Below the pieces are notes generated by a model that was not told where the DNA came from, did not search any database, and saw nothing but the letters and a program-made list of their open reading frames with translations. From assembly GCA_017552985.1 (NCBI GenBank), contig JAFZNO010000034.1, positions 1 through 34,560 on the forward strand: 34,560 bases of DNA, given 5' to 3'. Origin of the DNA: Lachnospiraceae bacterium. GTDB lineage: Bacteria; Bacillota; Clostridia; Lachnospirales; Lachnospiraceae. Below are positions 24,542 to 33,935 of the stretch, one piece after another. Position 1 is the stretch's first letter; every line of letters begins with the position of its first letter. The position numbers were made by a program, and so were the translations under genes.

Positions 24542-25567
24542 ATGGATTACAAGAAAGCAGGCGTGGACATTGAAGCCGGTTACAAGTCGGTGGAGCTGAT
24601 GAAGAAGCACGTGAAGGAAACCTTACGTCCCGAGGTGATGGGAGGACTTGGCGGATTCTCAGGTGCATTCTCCATGGCGAATTTTAAGGGTATGGAGAAT
24701 CCCGTACTCCTGTCCGGTACGGACGGCGTGGGAACCAAGATCAAACTTGCGTTCCTGATGGACAAACATGATACCGTTGGCATTGACTGCGTGGCAATGT
24801 GCGTAAACGACGTTGCCTGCGCCGGCGGCGAACCCCTGTTTTTCTTAGACTATATCGCATGTGGCAAGAACTATCCCGAGAAGATCGCTGAGATCGTAAA
24901 GGGCGTTGCAGAAGGCTGTAAGCAGGCCGGATGTGCCCTGATCGGCGGCGAGACTGCGGAACATCCCGGACTGATGCCCGAGGATGAGTACGACCTTGCC
25001 GGATTTACCGTAGGCGTTGCTGACGCGAAGGACATTATCGACGGAAGCAAGATCAAGGCCGGCGACGCACTGGTTGGCATCGCTTCCTCCGGCGTTCATT
25101 CCAATGGCTTCTCCCTGGTGAGAAAGGTCTTTGAGATGACGAAGGAAAGCCTTGACACTTACTATGACGAGCTTGGAAAGACCTTGGGCGAGGCACTGAT
25201 CGTGCCCACCAGAATCTACGTAAAGGCACTGAAGTCCGTGAAGGATGCAGGCGTTGTCATCAAGGGATGCAGCCACATTACGGGCGGCGGCTTCTACGAG
25301 AACATTCCGAGAATGCTTCCTGACGGCATCCGCGCCGAGGTAAAGAAGGACAGCTATGAGGTTCCTGCAATCTTTAAGCTTCTCCAGAAGACCGGCGACA
25401 TTGCTGAGGAGATGATGTACAACACCTACAACATGGGTCTTGGAATGGTACTTGCGGTGGATGCGGCTGATGCGGACAAGACCATCGCTGCACTCAAGGC
25501 AGCAGGCGAAGAAGCTTATCTTGTTGGTACCTGCGTGGCAGGAGAAAAGGGCGTGACCATATGCTAA
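24542..25567 (+). CDS. purM: Phosphoribosylformylglycinamidine cyclo-ligase (AIR synthase)
   Basis: A 341-residue PurM that closes the imidazole ring, converting FGAM and ATP to AIR. The nucleotide-binding signature [15 protein letters not shown] is at about 57-70. Further family segments are [32 protein letters not shown] and [18 protein letters not shown]. Length is normal. GAGAGGAAG precedes the ATG by three bases. The gene is 109 bases after purE, and its stop overlaps the purN start by seven bases, indicating translational coupling. Confidence 0.96.
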   Translation: MDYKKAGVDIEAGYKSVELMKKHVKETLRPEVMGGLGGFSGAFSMANFKGMENPVLLSGTDGVGTKIKLAFLMDKHDTVGIDCVAMCVNDVACAGGEPLFFLDYIACGKNYPEKIAEIVKGVAEGCKQAGCALIGGETAEHPGLMPEDEYDLAGFTVGVADAKDIIDGSKIKAGDALVGIASSGVHSNGFSLVRKVFEMTKESLDTYYDELGKTLGEALIVPTRIYVKALKSVKDAGVVIKGCSHITGGGFYENIPRMLPDGIRAEVKKDSYEVPAIFKLLQKTGDIAEEMMYNTYNMGLGMVLAVDAADADKTIAALKAAGEEAYLVGTCVAGEKGVTIC

Positions 25568-26187
25568 AGATTGTTGTGTGCGTATCCGGAGGCGGAACAA
25601 ACCTGCAGGCCATCATGGATGCCATTGACAGCGGAAAGATCACCAATACGCAGATCCTTGCCGTGATCAGCAACAATCCCGGCGTTAAAGCCTTGGAGAG
25701 AGCTGAAAAGTACGGCGTTCCCGGCATTTGCATGTCACCCAAGTCATATCCTGACAGGGCGGCGTTCAACGAAGCCTTTACCCAGAAGATGGTAGAGCTT
25801 GCACCGGATCTCGTGGTGCTTGCAGGCTTCCTTGTGAAGATCCCCGAGCAGATGGTGGCGAGATTCTCCGGAAGGATCGTCAACATTCATCCGGCACTGA
25901 TCCCTTCTTTTTGCGGCGTCGGCTACTATGGCCTGAAGGTGCATGAGAAGGCGCTGGAACGAGGCGTTAAGGTGACGGGCGCCACGGTACACTTTGTGAA
26001 CGAGGGCATGGACGAAGGTCCCATCATCGCACAAAAGCCGGTGATGGTGGAAGACGGCGACACGCCGGAGATCCTGCAGAGAAGAGTCATGGAGCAGGCG
26101 GAATGGATCATTCTTCCCCAGGCAATCGACGACGTTGCAAACGGCAGGCTTGAGATCGTGGACGGTCACGTGCGCAAAAAGGCATGA
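25561..26187 (+). CDS. purN: Phosphoribosylglycinamide formyltransferase
   Basis: A 208-residue folate-dependent GAR transformylase, transferring formyl from 10-formyltetrahydrofolate to GAR. The N-terminal [13 protein letters not shown] binds the phosphoribosyl phosphate. The catalytic triad Asn108, His110 and Asp151 is present in [15 protein letters not shown] and [12 protein letters not shown]. The segment after the catalytic His reads FCGVGYYG where many family members have FPGxHG-type residues, a mild variation. The start overlaps the purM stop by seven bases. Confidence 0.95.
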   Translation: MLKIVVCVSGGGTNLQAIMDAIDSGKITNTQILAVISNNPGVKALERAEKYGVPGICMSPKSYPDRAAFNEAFTQKMVELAPDLVVLAGFLVKIPEQMVARFSGRIVNIHPALIPSFCGVGYYGLKVHEKALERGVKVTGATVHFVNEGMDEGPIIAQKPVMVEDGDTPEILQRRVMEQAEWIILPQAIDDVANGRLEIVDGHVRKKA

Positions 26188-26238
26188 CGAAGGCATCAAA
26201 GCCAAAGAAGAAATAGAAATTTAGAGCGAGGTGGGACG

Positions 26239-27516
26239 ATGAAAGTATTGATCGTGGGTGGCGGCGGCCGTGAACATGCGATCGCAGTCAGCATGAAGAA
26301 GAGCAAGAGAGTTGAAAAGCTCTACTGCGTGCCCGGAAATGCCGGGATCGCGCAGATCGCAGAGTGTGAACCCTCCATCGGCGTGATGGAATTTGACAAG
26401 ATCGCACAATATGCGAAGGAGAAAGCCGTAGATTTGGTATTCGTGGCACCGGATGATCCGCTGGTTGGCGGTCTGGTGGACGTGCTTGAGGCAAACGGAC
26501 TTCGCACCTTTGGACCGAATAAGGCAGCGGCGATCCTTGAGGGAAGCAAGGCCTTCTCTAAGGATCTGATGAAGAAGTACAATATTCCCACGGCTGCTTA
26601 CGAGAACTTTGACGATCCCGAGAAGGCCCTGGAATATCTTGAGACGGCGGACATGCCCATCGTTCTCAAGGCTGACGGCCTGGCACTCGGCAAGGGCGTT
26701 CTGATCTGCAATACCTTGGAGGAGGCGAAAGCCGGCGTCAAGGAGATCATGATGGACAAGCATTTCGGCAGCGCCGGAAACAAGATGGTCATTGAGGAAT
26801 TCATGACGGGACGCGAGGTGTCAGTGTTATCCTTCGTGGACGGCAAGACGATCCGCATCATGAGCTCCGCTCAAGACCACAAGAGGGCGAAGGACGGTGA
26901 CCAGGGTCTGAACACGGGCGGCATGGGAAATTTCTCCCCGACCCCGTTCTATACCAAAGAGGTCGACGAGTTCTGCAGAAAATACATTTATCAGGCGACC
27001 GTGGATGCCATGGCGGCAGAGGGAAGGCCTTTCAAGGGCGTTATTTTCTTCGGATTGATGCTGACTCCCAAGGGACCGAGGGTTCTGGAGTTCAACGCAA
27101 GATTTGGCGATCCTGAGGCGCAAGTGGTCCTTTGCAGAATGAAGAATGATCTTATGGACGTGGTGGATGCCTGCATCGACGGAACGCTGGATCAGGTAGA
27201 GCTGGAGTTTGAAGACAAGGCTGCGGTTTGCGTGGTGCTTGCATCTGACGGATATCCTGTTTCCTACAAGAAGGGCTTCGAGATCAAGGGCCTCGAGAAC
27301 TTCGAAGGTAAGGAAGATTACTATTGCTTCCATGCCGGCAGCAAGTTTGACGAGCAGGGAAGGATCGTGACCAACGGCGGCAGAGTGCTTGGCGTGACTG
27401 CCAAGGGCGCAACGCTGAAGGAAGCCAGGGCGAAGGCATATGAAGCCACGAAATGGGTGGATTTCGAGAATAAGTATATGAGAACGGACATCGGCAAGGC
27501 AATCGACGAAGCATAA
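26239..27516 (+). CDS. purD: Phosphoribosylamine--glycine ligase (GAR synthetase)
   Basis: A 425-residue ATP-grasp enzyme joining glycine to phosphoribosylamine. The N-terminal MKVLIVGGGGREHAI is the PurD signature. The ATP-grasp body includes PIVLKADGLALGKGVLI, and the substrate and metal region includes DHKRAKDGDQGLNTGGMG and LEFNARFGDPEAQ. Length is typical. GAGGTGG lies just upstream of the ATG. It is the last purine gene of the cluster, 51 bases after purN. The remaining IMP pathway genes (purF, purL, purC, purB, purH) are not in this window. Confidence 0.96.
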   Translation: MKVLIVGGGGREHAIAVSMKKSKRVEKLYCVPGNAGIAQIAECEPSIGVMEFDKIAQYAKEKAVDLVFVAPDDPLVGGLVDVLEANGLRTFGPNKAAAILEGSKAFSKDLMKKYNIPTAAYENFDDPEKALEYLETADMPIVLKADGLALGKGVLICNTLEEAKAGVKEIMMDKHFGSAGNKMVIEEFMTGREVSVLSFVDGKTIRIMSSAQDHKRAKDGDQGLNTGGMGNFSPTPFYTKEVDEFCRKYIYQATVDAMAAEGRPFKGVIFFGLMLTPKGPRVLEFNARFGDPEAQVVLCRMKNDLMDVVDACIDGTLDQVELEFEDKAAVCVVLASDGYPVSYKKGFEIKGLENFEGKEDYYCFHAGSKFDEQGRIVTNGGRVLGVTAKGATLKEARAKAYEATKWVDFENKYMRTDIGKAIDEA

Positions 27517-27596
27517 GAGAACGAATTGCAGATGACGAACAAATGACTAAAAAGAAAATTACGGAAAAACGATAAGAGGAAGGAAGGCTGAAAAAG

Positions 27597-29102
27597 ATGG
27601 CGGGGAAAGCACAGGGGATGAAAATTTGGCGAAAGTTGATCGTAATGATCGCATTTGCATTCGCGCTTGTGATCTTTGCGGATGGTTTTAAGACCGTAAG
27701 TAAGGCAGAATCCGGCACGACCAACAATGCCGTAAACATGCGTAAGACTCCCAGTAAGAACGGAGATTTGGTTAAGAAGCTTGAAAAAGGAACGGCGGTT
27801 GAACTGGGGAATCTGGTTGACGGCAAGGACGGAGACGGAAAGAAGTGGTATGAGGTTACGGTAGGCGGTTCCAGCGGCTACATTCGTTCCGACCTGATCT
27901 CTAAGGGAAGCACCACGACTGTTTCTGACGGAAGCGAAGTTCAGACTGGAACGGAAGAGGACGTTACTCCGGTAAGCGCCACCGTGGCTGGCAGCAATAC
28001 CGTAAGGGTCCGCACCAGTGCATCAACGACTACGAGCAACAACATTCTGTGCACGATCAACAAGGGAACGGAAGTTACCGTGATCGCAAAGACCATCGGT
28101 TCTGACAAGAAGACCTGGTACAAAGTAAAACTGACGGTGGAAGGCAGGGACGCGACCGGTTACATCCGCAGCGATTACCTGGTGATCTCCGGTGAGGTTA
28201 AGCCTTATGAGGTTGATACCGTAACGACGGATCCCGTGGAAGAAATCACTCCCTCAGAGCAGGATACGAAGCCGGAAACCAAGCCCGTCGTGACCGAAAA
28301 GCGTTATGAGACGAAGCTTGTGAACGACGTGTGGTGGCTTCAGGACATCGAGCAGGGACAGCAGTACAAGATCGAAGACATCTTTAGCGCGGCTGACAAG
28401 CTCCAGGAACAGTATGAAAAGGCAAATAAGAAAGCGAAGTCCAGCAAGGGTTGGATGATTTTCTTCCTGTTGGTTGCACTTGCAGCCTGTGGTGCCGTTG
28501 GATATTTGATCTTCAGACTGAAGGAAGTAAAAGAAGAGGCGTTTATCGCATCCATCGAAAATAACACTCCGAGAAGAACGGCAGAAAGACCCAGAAGCGA
28601 CGCGAGAACGCAGAGCGTATCCCGTGACAGGCCTGCCATCAGCAGGGACGGACTTGAGCCTCGCCGCAAGGAAGAGGGCCAGCGTCCTGCAAATGGCCAG
28701 AGATCCACTGGAAACCGTCCTCAGGGCCAGAAGCCCGCTCAGCAGCCTGCACAGGGCCAGAAGCCTGCTCAGCAGCCTGGACAGGGCCAGAGACCCGCAC
28801 AGCCCGGACAGAGACCTGCACAGCCCGGACAGGGCCAGAGACCCGCGCAGCCTGGACAGGGACAGAGACCCGCACAGCCCGGACAGAGACCCGTGCAGCC
28901 TGGTCAGGGACAGAGACCCGCGCAGCCTGGACAGGGTCAGAGGCCCGCGCAGCCCGGACAGGGCCAGAGACCTGCAGGCGAACAGCCCGCACAGAGGCCT
29001 GCGGCACCTCAGCAGGCACCTGCAAACAATCGTCCCAAGAATTTCGTGCAGGACAACGATGACATGGAGTTCGAATTCCTCAATTGGGACAGCGATGAAT
29101 GA
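27597..29102 (+). CDS. Membrane protein with two SH3b domains and a Pro/Gln/Arg-rich repeat tail
   Basis: A 501-residue protein. An N-terminal hydrophobic segment at about 13-28 acts as signal peptide or anchor. Two bacterial SH3 domains follow at about 43-103 (NAVNMRKTPSKNGDLVKKL to SGYIRSDL) and 126-197 (NTVRVRTSASTTT to GYIRSDYLV). Then come a Pro/Glu/Thr linker and a second membrane helix at about 285-306. The basic C-terminal region contains about eleven copies of a GQRPAQP/GQGQRPAQP-type repeat (376-465), and the protein ends acidic (DDMEFEFLNWDSDE). The SH3b domains, probably outside the cell, may bind peptidoglycan, with the repeat tail probably inside. GGAAGG upstream supports the ATG. 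It lies between purD and a terminator. Function unknown beyond cell-wall association. Confidence 0.8.
   Translation: MAGKAQGMKIWRKLIVMIAFAFALVIFADGFKTVSKAESGTTNNAVNMRKTPSKNGDLVKKLEKGTAVELGNLVDGKDGDGKKWYEVTVGGSSGYIRSDLISKGSTTTVSDGSEVQTGTEEDVTPVSATVAGSNTVRVRTSASTTTSNNILCTINKGTEVTVIAKTIGSDKKTWYKVKLTVEGRDATGYIRSDYLVISGEVKPYEVDTVTTDPVEEITPSEQDTKPETKPVVTEKRYETKLVNDVWWLQDIEQGQQYKIEDIFSAADKLQEQYEKANKKAKSSKGWMIFFLLVALAACGAVGYLIFRLKEVKEEAFIASIENNTPRRTAERPRSDARTQSVSRDRPAISRDGLEPRRKEEGQRPANGQRSTGNRPQGQKPAQQPAQGQKPAQQPGQGQRPAQPGQRPAQPGQGQRPAQPGQGQRPAQPGQRPVQPGQGQRPAQPGQGQRPAQPGQGQRPAGEQPAQRPAAPQQAPANNRPKNFVQDNDDMEFEFLNWDSDE
28722..28991 (+). repeat. In-frame tandem repeats encoding the PGQGQRPAQ tail
   Basis: Imperfect units of about 18-27 bases (CAGCCCGGACAGGGCCAGAG type) are repeated across this span within the SH3b gene. 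All unit lengths are multiples of three, so copy-number change by slippage or recombination would alter tail length without a frameshift. Confidence 0.85.
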
Positions 29103-29141
29103 TCAAAAACTGAACGTCTTGTAAAATAGTTATGAACTTTC

Positions 29142-29168
29142 AAAGGGGCAGGTTGACACTGCCCCTTT
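29142..29168 (+). terminator. Intrinsic terminator after the SH3b gene
   Basis: AAAGGGGCAG at 29142-29151 pairs perfectly with CTGCCCCTTT at 29159-29168 around a seven-base loop, followed by GTTATTAT. It lies 39 bases after the stop codon. Confidence 0.85.
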
Positions 29169-29190
29169 GTTATTATACACTATATATAAC
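29153..29190 (+). promoter_or_regulatory. Candidate promoter and operator of the gntR-clpC operon
   Basis: TTGACA at 29153-29158 lies in the loop of the preceding terminator. TACACT at 29176-29181 is 17 bases further. An AT-rich imperfect palindrome with GTTAT and ATAAC ends spans 29169-29190, covering the -10, and would suit autoregulation by the YtrA-like repressor encoded next. Confidence 0.45.
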
Positions 29191-29216
29191 AGATGCCATG
29201 AAAGGAGGAGGCCCTC

Positions 29217-29588
29217 ATGTTTATAGAAATTGATTTTAACAGCGACGAGGCTCTGTATCTGCAACTGCGGAACCAGATCATCCTTGGCATCGCCACGGAT
29301 CAGTTCCACGAGGGAGAATCCTTGCCAAGCGTTCGCAATCTTGCGGATATTATTGGGATTAACATGCATACTGTGAATAAGGCGTACACGCTTTTGAAGC
29401 AGGAGGGTTACGTTAAGGTAGACAGACGCAAGGGAGCGGTGATCGCCGTGGACGCGGATCAGGCGTTGATCATGGAAGAGATCCGCAGGGAATTACAGGT
29501 GATCCTGGCGAAGAGTTGTTGCAAGAACGTTTCCAGGGAAGAGATACACAACTTAGTTGACGAGATTTATGATGGGATGGAGAGATAA
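29217..29588 (+). CDS. GntR-family transcriptional regulator (YtrA-like)
   Basis: A 123-residue protein with an N-terminal winged helix-turn-helix of the GntR class at about 8-75. LYLQLRNQIILGIATDQFHE is followed by SLPSVRNLADIIGINMHTVN, the usual recognition region. Only about 45 residues follow, without the large effector domain of FadR or HutC members, so it falls in the short YtrA subgroup. It is usually a repressor of its own operon. GGAGGAGG lies just upstream. Its stop is three bases before the clpC start, so the two are co-transcribed and it probably controls clpC expression. The effector is unknown. Confidence 0.88.
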   Translation: MFIEIDFNSDEALYLQLRNQIILGIATDQFHEGESLPSVRNLADIIGINMHTVNKAYTLLKQEGYVKVDRRKGAVIAVDADQALIMEEIRRELQVILAKSCCKNVSREEIHNLVDEIYDGMER

Positions 29589-29591
29589 GGA

Positions 29592-32036
29592 ATGCAGTCA
29601 CAGTCATTTACTGAAAAGGCAAGGACGGCCCTGGCCCAGGCGGCAAAGTGCGCAGGGAGTTTGAATCAGGGCTACGTCGGAACGGAGCATATCCTGGCCG
29701 GTCTTTTGAAGGAAGGCACGGGCGTGGCAGCCAAGGTGCTTACGGAAAACGGCGTGGAGCTAGACAAGCTTTTGGACATGATCCGCGAGCTGATCGCTTT
29801 CGAGAATGGCACGTCGGTGAGAGACCGCGAGGGATATTCCCCGAGAGCACAGAGAATTTTGGAAGAGGCCCAGACACAGGCCAAGAGATTTGGACAGAAG
29901 GAAGCAGGAACGGAGCATTTGCTCCTGGCGATCATTAAGGAGGGCGAGAACGTTGCCGTCCGGCTGATGAACGCCATGAACGTCAATCTCCAAAAGGTTT
30001 ACGTTGAAACGCTGCAGGCCATTGGACAAGACGGAAACCTTTACAAGGAGGATCTTGGAAGGAAGAATCAGGGAAAGGGAAAGACCTCGACCCTGGAACA
30101 ATACAGCCGTGATCTGACGGCGCTGGCACGGGAGGGAAAGTTGGATCCCGTGATCGGCAGGGAAGAGGAGATCCGCAGGGTGATCCAGATCCTGAGCCGC
30201 CGCACGAAGAACAATCCCTGTCTGATCGGTGAACCCGGCGTCGGAAAGACTTCCGTGGTGGAAGGTCTGGCGCTACGCATCGTATCCGGCGACGTGCCCT
30301 TTACGGTGCAGAACAAGAGGGTATTAACGCTGGATCTTTCCGGCATGGTGGCGGGAAGTAAGTACCGCGGTGAATTCGAAGAGAGAATCAAGAAGGTGAT
30401 CAAGGAAGTCATCGATGACGGCAACGTGGTGCTTTTCTTGGATGAGATCCACACGCTGATCGGTGCAGGCGGAGCAGAGGGTGCCATCGACGCATCCAAC
30501 ATTCTGAAGCCTTCCCTGGCAAGAGGCGAGCTTCAGCTCATCGGTGCCACTACGATCGCCGAGTACCGGAAATACGTGGAGAAGGACGCGGCCCTGGAGC
30601 GAAGGTTCCAGCCCGTCAACGTGGAGGAGCCCACCCAGGAGGAAGCCATTGCGATCCTTGAAGGCGTCAAGGGCAGGTATGAGGAACATCACCGCGTGAC
30701 GATCACGCATGAAGCAGTGGAAGCGGCCGTAAGGCTGTCAGAGCGGTACATTAATGACCGTAATCTGCCGGATAAGGCGATCGACCTCATTGATGAAGCC
30801 GCTGCCAGCGCGAGACTTCAGGTTATGGAGATCCCCCAGAAGGAAAAGGATCTCATGGCGGAGATCAAGAAGAAGGACCAGCAGATCGAGCGTTCCATCC
30901 GCATGGAGGTATTCTCACAGGCAGCTGAGCTGAAGCAACAGCAGGCACAGCTCCTGAAGAAATATGACAAGATGGTGGCGCAGCGGGAAGCCCAGGAGAG
31001 GGAAAAACGCTACGCAGTCGGTGAGGAAGACATCGCCAGGGTGGTTGCCGTTTGGACGAAGATCCCCGTGACGAAGCTTGCGGAGAAGGAGAGCGAAAAG
31101 CTCTTAAAGCTTGAGAGCATTCTTCATAAGCGCGTCATTGGGCAGGAGGAGGCCGTGAAGGCCGTGGCAAAGGCCATGAGGCGAGGCAGGGTTGGATTGA
31201 AGGATCCCAACCGTCCCATCGGTTCCTTCTTCTTCCTGGGACCTACCGGCGTCGGAAAGACGGAGCTTTCCAAGGCACTGGCCGAGGCAATGTTTGGCTC
31301 GGAGGATGCCATGATCCGCGTTGACATGTCAGAGTACATGGAGGGTCATTCGGTATCCAAGATGATTGGTTCGCCGCCAGGCTACGTCGGATTTGAGGAG
31401 GGCGGACAGCTTTCCGAAAAGGTGCGCAGGAATCCTTATTCCGTGGTGCTCTTCGACGAGATCGAGAAGGCACATCCGGACGTGTTTAACATCCTGTTAC
31501 AGGTGCTTGATGACGGTCACGTGACGGATTCCAAAGGCCGTAAGGTTAGCTTCAAGAATACGATCCTGATCATGACCTCCAACGCTGGCGCACAGAGGAT
31601 CGTGGATCCCAAGAATCTGGGCTTTGCGGCGGAAAAGAATGAGCAGAAGGATTACGAGCGAATGAAATCGGCGGTGATGGAGGAAGTGAAGAAGAACTTC
31701 AAGCCGGAATTCATCAACCGAATTGACGAGATCATTGTTTTCCATCAGCTGAATCAGGAGAACATGAAGGAGATCGTAAACCTTCTTGCAAAGAACCTGA
31801 CAAAGCGGTGCGAGACGCAGATGGAGATCCACCTGACGCTGACCGCGGCGTTAAAACAACATCTCGTAGACAAGTATTCTGACGCGAAGATGGGGGCAAG
31901 ACCCTTAAAGAGAGCGATACAGTCCGTTGTTGAGGATGCACTTGCAGAGGAGATCCTTGCCAAGAGAGTACAGCCTGGAGACACCGTGAGCGCAGGATTT
32001 AAGGGAGACAAGATCACTTTTCACGTTAAGAAATAG
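29592..32036 (+). CDS. clpC: ATP-dependent Clp protease ATPase subunit ClpC
   Basis: An 814-residue Hsp100/AAA+ unfoldase that feeds proteins to ClpP. Two N-terminal Clp repeats span about 1-145. The first AAA+ module has Walker A GEPGVGKT at 213-220 and LFLDEIHT at 281-288. A short middle coiled region, typical of ClpC rather than ClpB, lies at about 412-475. The second module has Walker A GPTGVGKT at 550-557. The ClpP-docking tripeptide LGF is at 676-678 in VDPKNLGFAA. TAAGGA precedes the ATG. In many Firmicutes clpC follows ctsR, mcsA and mcsB. Here only a GntR regulator precedes it, so control by CtsR and delivery by McsB are not supported locally. Confidence 0.95.
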   Translation: MQSQSFTEKARTALAQAAKCAGSLNQGYVGTEHILAGLLKEGTGVAAKVLTENGVELDKLLDMIRELIAFENGTSVRDREGYSPRAQRILEEAQTQAKRFGQKEAGTEHLLLAIIKEGENVAVRLMNAMNVNLQKVYVETLQAIGQDGNLYKEDLGRKNQGKGKTSTLEQYSRDLTALAREGKLDPVIGREEEIRRVIQILSRRTKNNPCLIGEPGVGKTSVVEGLALRIVSGDVPFTVQNKRVLTLDLSGMVAGSKYRGEFEERIKKVIKEVIDDGNVVLFLDEIHTLIGAGGAEGAIDASNILKPSLARGELQLIGATTIAEYRKYVEKDAALERRFQPVNVEEPTQEEAIAILEGVKGRYEEHHRVTITHEAVEAAVRLSERYINDRNLPDKAIDLIDEAAASARLQVMEIPQKEKDLMAEIKKKDQQIERSIRMEVFSQAAELKQQQAQLLKKYDKMVAQREAQEREKRYAVGEEDIARVVAVWTKIPVTKLAEKESEKLLKLESILHKRVIGQEEAVKAVAKAMRRGRVGLKDPNRPIGSFFFLGPTGVGKTELSKALAEAMFGSEDAMIRVDMSEYMEGHSVSKMIGSPPGYVGFEEGGQLSEKVRRNPYSVVLFDEIEKAHPDVFNILLQVLDDGHVTDSKGRKVSFKNTILIMTSNAGAQRIVDPKNLGFAAEKNEQKDYERMKSAVMEEVKKNFKPEFINRIDEIIVFHQLNQENMKEIVNLLAKNLTKRCETQMEIHLTLTAALKQHLVDKYSDAKMGARPLKRAIQSVVEDALAEEILAKRVQPGDTVSAGFKGDKITFHVKK

Positions 32037-32099
32037 TTTTAAAATGGAATAAAACACCACAAGAAAAAGCCAAGAAAGGACGTTTAGGAGGAAAAAGAA

Positions 32100-32513
32100 A
32101 TGGCAGCAGTAAAGGAATTGATCCGCAGTGAGGCAAACGGAAGCATCAGCTTTGGTAATCATGAGCTGAGCGCAAAGTCAAAACTAGAGGATTTTAAGCA
32201 CGGCGGAGACCTTTTCAAGGTTAAGACTTTTAATGAGATCACAAAGCTGGAGAAGAACGGCGCGTTTTTGTATGAGTCCGTTCCCGGCACCAGCGTGACT
32301 TCTTTCCTTGAGAAGGAGGATCAGGTGGAATTTACCGTTGAGGGTGACAAGGATGCACAGATCACCATCGGACTGACGGAGGATGCTGATTACGAAGTAT
32401 TCGTAGACGGCGAGAGCATTGGCATCATGAACTCAGGCCTCGGCGGAAAGCTGTCCTTGAGCGTTGAGCTCGCTGCCGCTGATCAGGTAAACGTAAAGAT
32501 CGTTAGACAGTAA
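32100..32513 (+). CDS. Unknown 137-residue protein between clpC and radA
   Basis: A soluble protein without signal peptide, membrane helix or cysteine. It opens with MAAVKELIRSEANGSISFGN and contains KVKTFNEITKLEKNG and YESVPGTSVTSF. The C-terminal half is strand-rich (VEFTVEGDKDAQITIGL, then YEVFVDGESIGIMNSGLGGK, then LSLSVEL), suggesting a beta-sandwich. TTTAGGAGG lies just upstream of the ATG. From memory, similar Clostridia proteins have been labelled endosialidase chain in databases. No enzymatic motif here supports that and I do not adopt it. It is 63 bases after clpC and nine before radA, all on one strand, so co-expression with the stress and repair genes is likely. Confidence 0.75.
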   Translation: MAAVKELIRSEANGSISFGNHELSAKSKLEDFKHGGDLFKVKTFNEITKLEKNGAFLYESVPGTSVTSFLEKEDQVEFTVEGDKDAQITIGLTEDADYEVFVDGESIGIMNSGLGGKLSLSVELAAADQVNVKIVRQ

Positions 32514-32522
32514 GGGGTTAAA

Positions 32523-33911
32523 ATGGCAAAAGGAAAGATGACCAGCGTCTTTTTCTGCCAAAGCTGCGGATACGAGTCCGCAAAATGGATGGGACAATGC
32601 CCGGGATGTAAGGCGTGGAACACCATGGTGGAAGAGGTCGTGGACAGGTCAAAGCTACAAACGGGCGGAGGAGCGCATCATCGTCAGGGGTCAGAGTCTG
32701 AGGTGTGCGTTCTTTCGGAAGTGACCATCAGGGAACAGGACAAGGTTCTTACGGGCATTGAAGAGTTGGACCGCGTCCTTGGCGGCGGCATCGTACAGGG
32801 GTCGCTGACTCTGGTGGGCGGTGATCCCGGAATCGGAAAGTCCACCCTGCTTTTGCAGACCTGTCAAAAGGTTGCGCAGGCAGGGCATAAAGTGCTTTAC
32901 GTCTCGGGAGAGGAATCACAGGTTCAGATCAAGATGCGCGCGGACAGGCTGGGAAGCTTTTCACCAAACGTCTTGTTGTTATGCGAGACTTCGCTGGATG
33001 CCATCTCGGAGACGATCCGCAGGCAAAAACCGGAGATCGTGGTGATCGACTCCATCCAAACCATGTACAGCGAGAGCATCTCCTCCGCACCGGGAAGCGT
33101 TTCCCAGGTTAGGGAGGCGACGGCGGCGCTATTGCAGTTGGCGAAAGGCCTTCTCGTATCCGTGTTTATCGTTGGACACGTGACTAAGGAAGGAACGGTG
33201 GCCGGTCCCAGGGTTTTGGAACACATGGTGGACACCGTGTTGTACTTTGAGGGTGACAGGCATGCTTCCTACAGGATCCTGCGCGGCGTAAAGAACCGGT
33301 TTGGCTCCACCAATGAGATCGGCGTCTTTGAGATGCGGGAAAACGGCCTGGAGGAGGTAAAGAATCCTTCAGAATACATGTTATCAGGACGGCCGGAGAA
33401 TGCGAGCGGATCCATCGTGGCCTGCTCCATGGAGGGCACAAGGCCACTGCTCATAGAGATCCAGGGCCTGGTGTGCCACAGCAGTTTCGGTATTCCGCGC
33501 CGGCAGACGACCGGTACGGACCTGGGCAGGGTAAACCTGCTGATGGCGGTATTGGAAAAGCGTTCCGGCATTCAGCTTTCCGGTTGTGATGCGTACGTAA
33601 ACGTGACGGGAGGGCTCAAGGTCGTGGAGCCGGCCATTGATCTGGCCATTGTACTTGCAATTGTTTCCAGTTTTCGCAACAAGGCATTGCCTGCGAAGCT
33701 GATCGCTTTTGGCGAGGTGGGCCTGTCCGGTGAGGTAAGGGCCGTCAGCCAGGCGGCGCAAAGAGTTGCGGAAGCCAAAAAACTTGGATTTGAGATCTGT
33801 CTTTTGCCGAAGGGGAATTTGGGCGACTGCAGGGCGGAAAATGCTTCGAACATGAAGGTGATCGGGGTTTCGACCGTTGCAGATGCCTTAGAGTATATCA
33901 GTAATTGTTAA
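32523..33911 (+). CDS. radA: DNA repair protein RadA
   Basis: A 462-residue RadA/Sms protein, a RecA-related helicase that promotes branch migration in recombination. A C4 zinc finger has C12, C15, C26 and C29. Walker A GGDPGIGKST is at 99-108, the RadA-specific KNRFG motif at 257-261, and a Lon protease-like C-terminal domain runs from about 285 on. GGGG lies shortly before the ATG. It lies downstream of clpC, separated only by the 137-residue gene, so the clpC-radA neighbourhood found in many Firmicutes is kept with an insertion. Length is normal. Confidence 0.96.
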   Translation: MAKGKMTSVFFCQSCGYESAKWMGQCPGCKAWNTMVEEVVDRSKLQTGGGAHHRQGSESEVCVLSEVTIREQDKVLTGIEELDRVLGGGIVQGSLTLVGGDPGIGKSTLLLQTCQKVAQAGHKVLYVSGEESQVQIKMRADRLGSFSPNVLLLCETSLDAISETIRRQKPEIVVIDSIQTMYSESISSAPGSVSQVREATAALLQLAKGLLVSVFIVGHVTKEGTVAGPRVLEHMVDTVLYFEGDRHASYRILRGVKNRFGSTNEIGVFEMRENGLEEVKNPSEYMLSGRPENASGSIVACSMEGTRPLLIEIQGLVCHSSFGIPRRQTTGTDLGRVNLLMAVLEKRSGIQLSGCDAYVNVTGGLKVVEPAIDLAIVLAIVSSFRNKALPAKLIAFGEVGLSGEVRAVSQAAQRVAEAKKLGFEICLLPKGNLGDCRAENASNMKVIGVSTVADALEYISNC

Positions 33912-33935
33912 CTTACGGGTGAGGAGGTGGCAGGC

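Noticed and set aside
28722-28991. CRISPR-like array
   Set aside because: The repeats are contiguous, in frame and protein-coding (GQRPAQP), without unique spacers.
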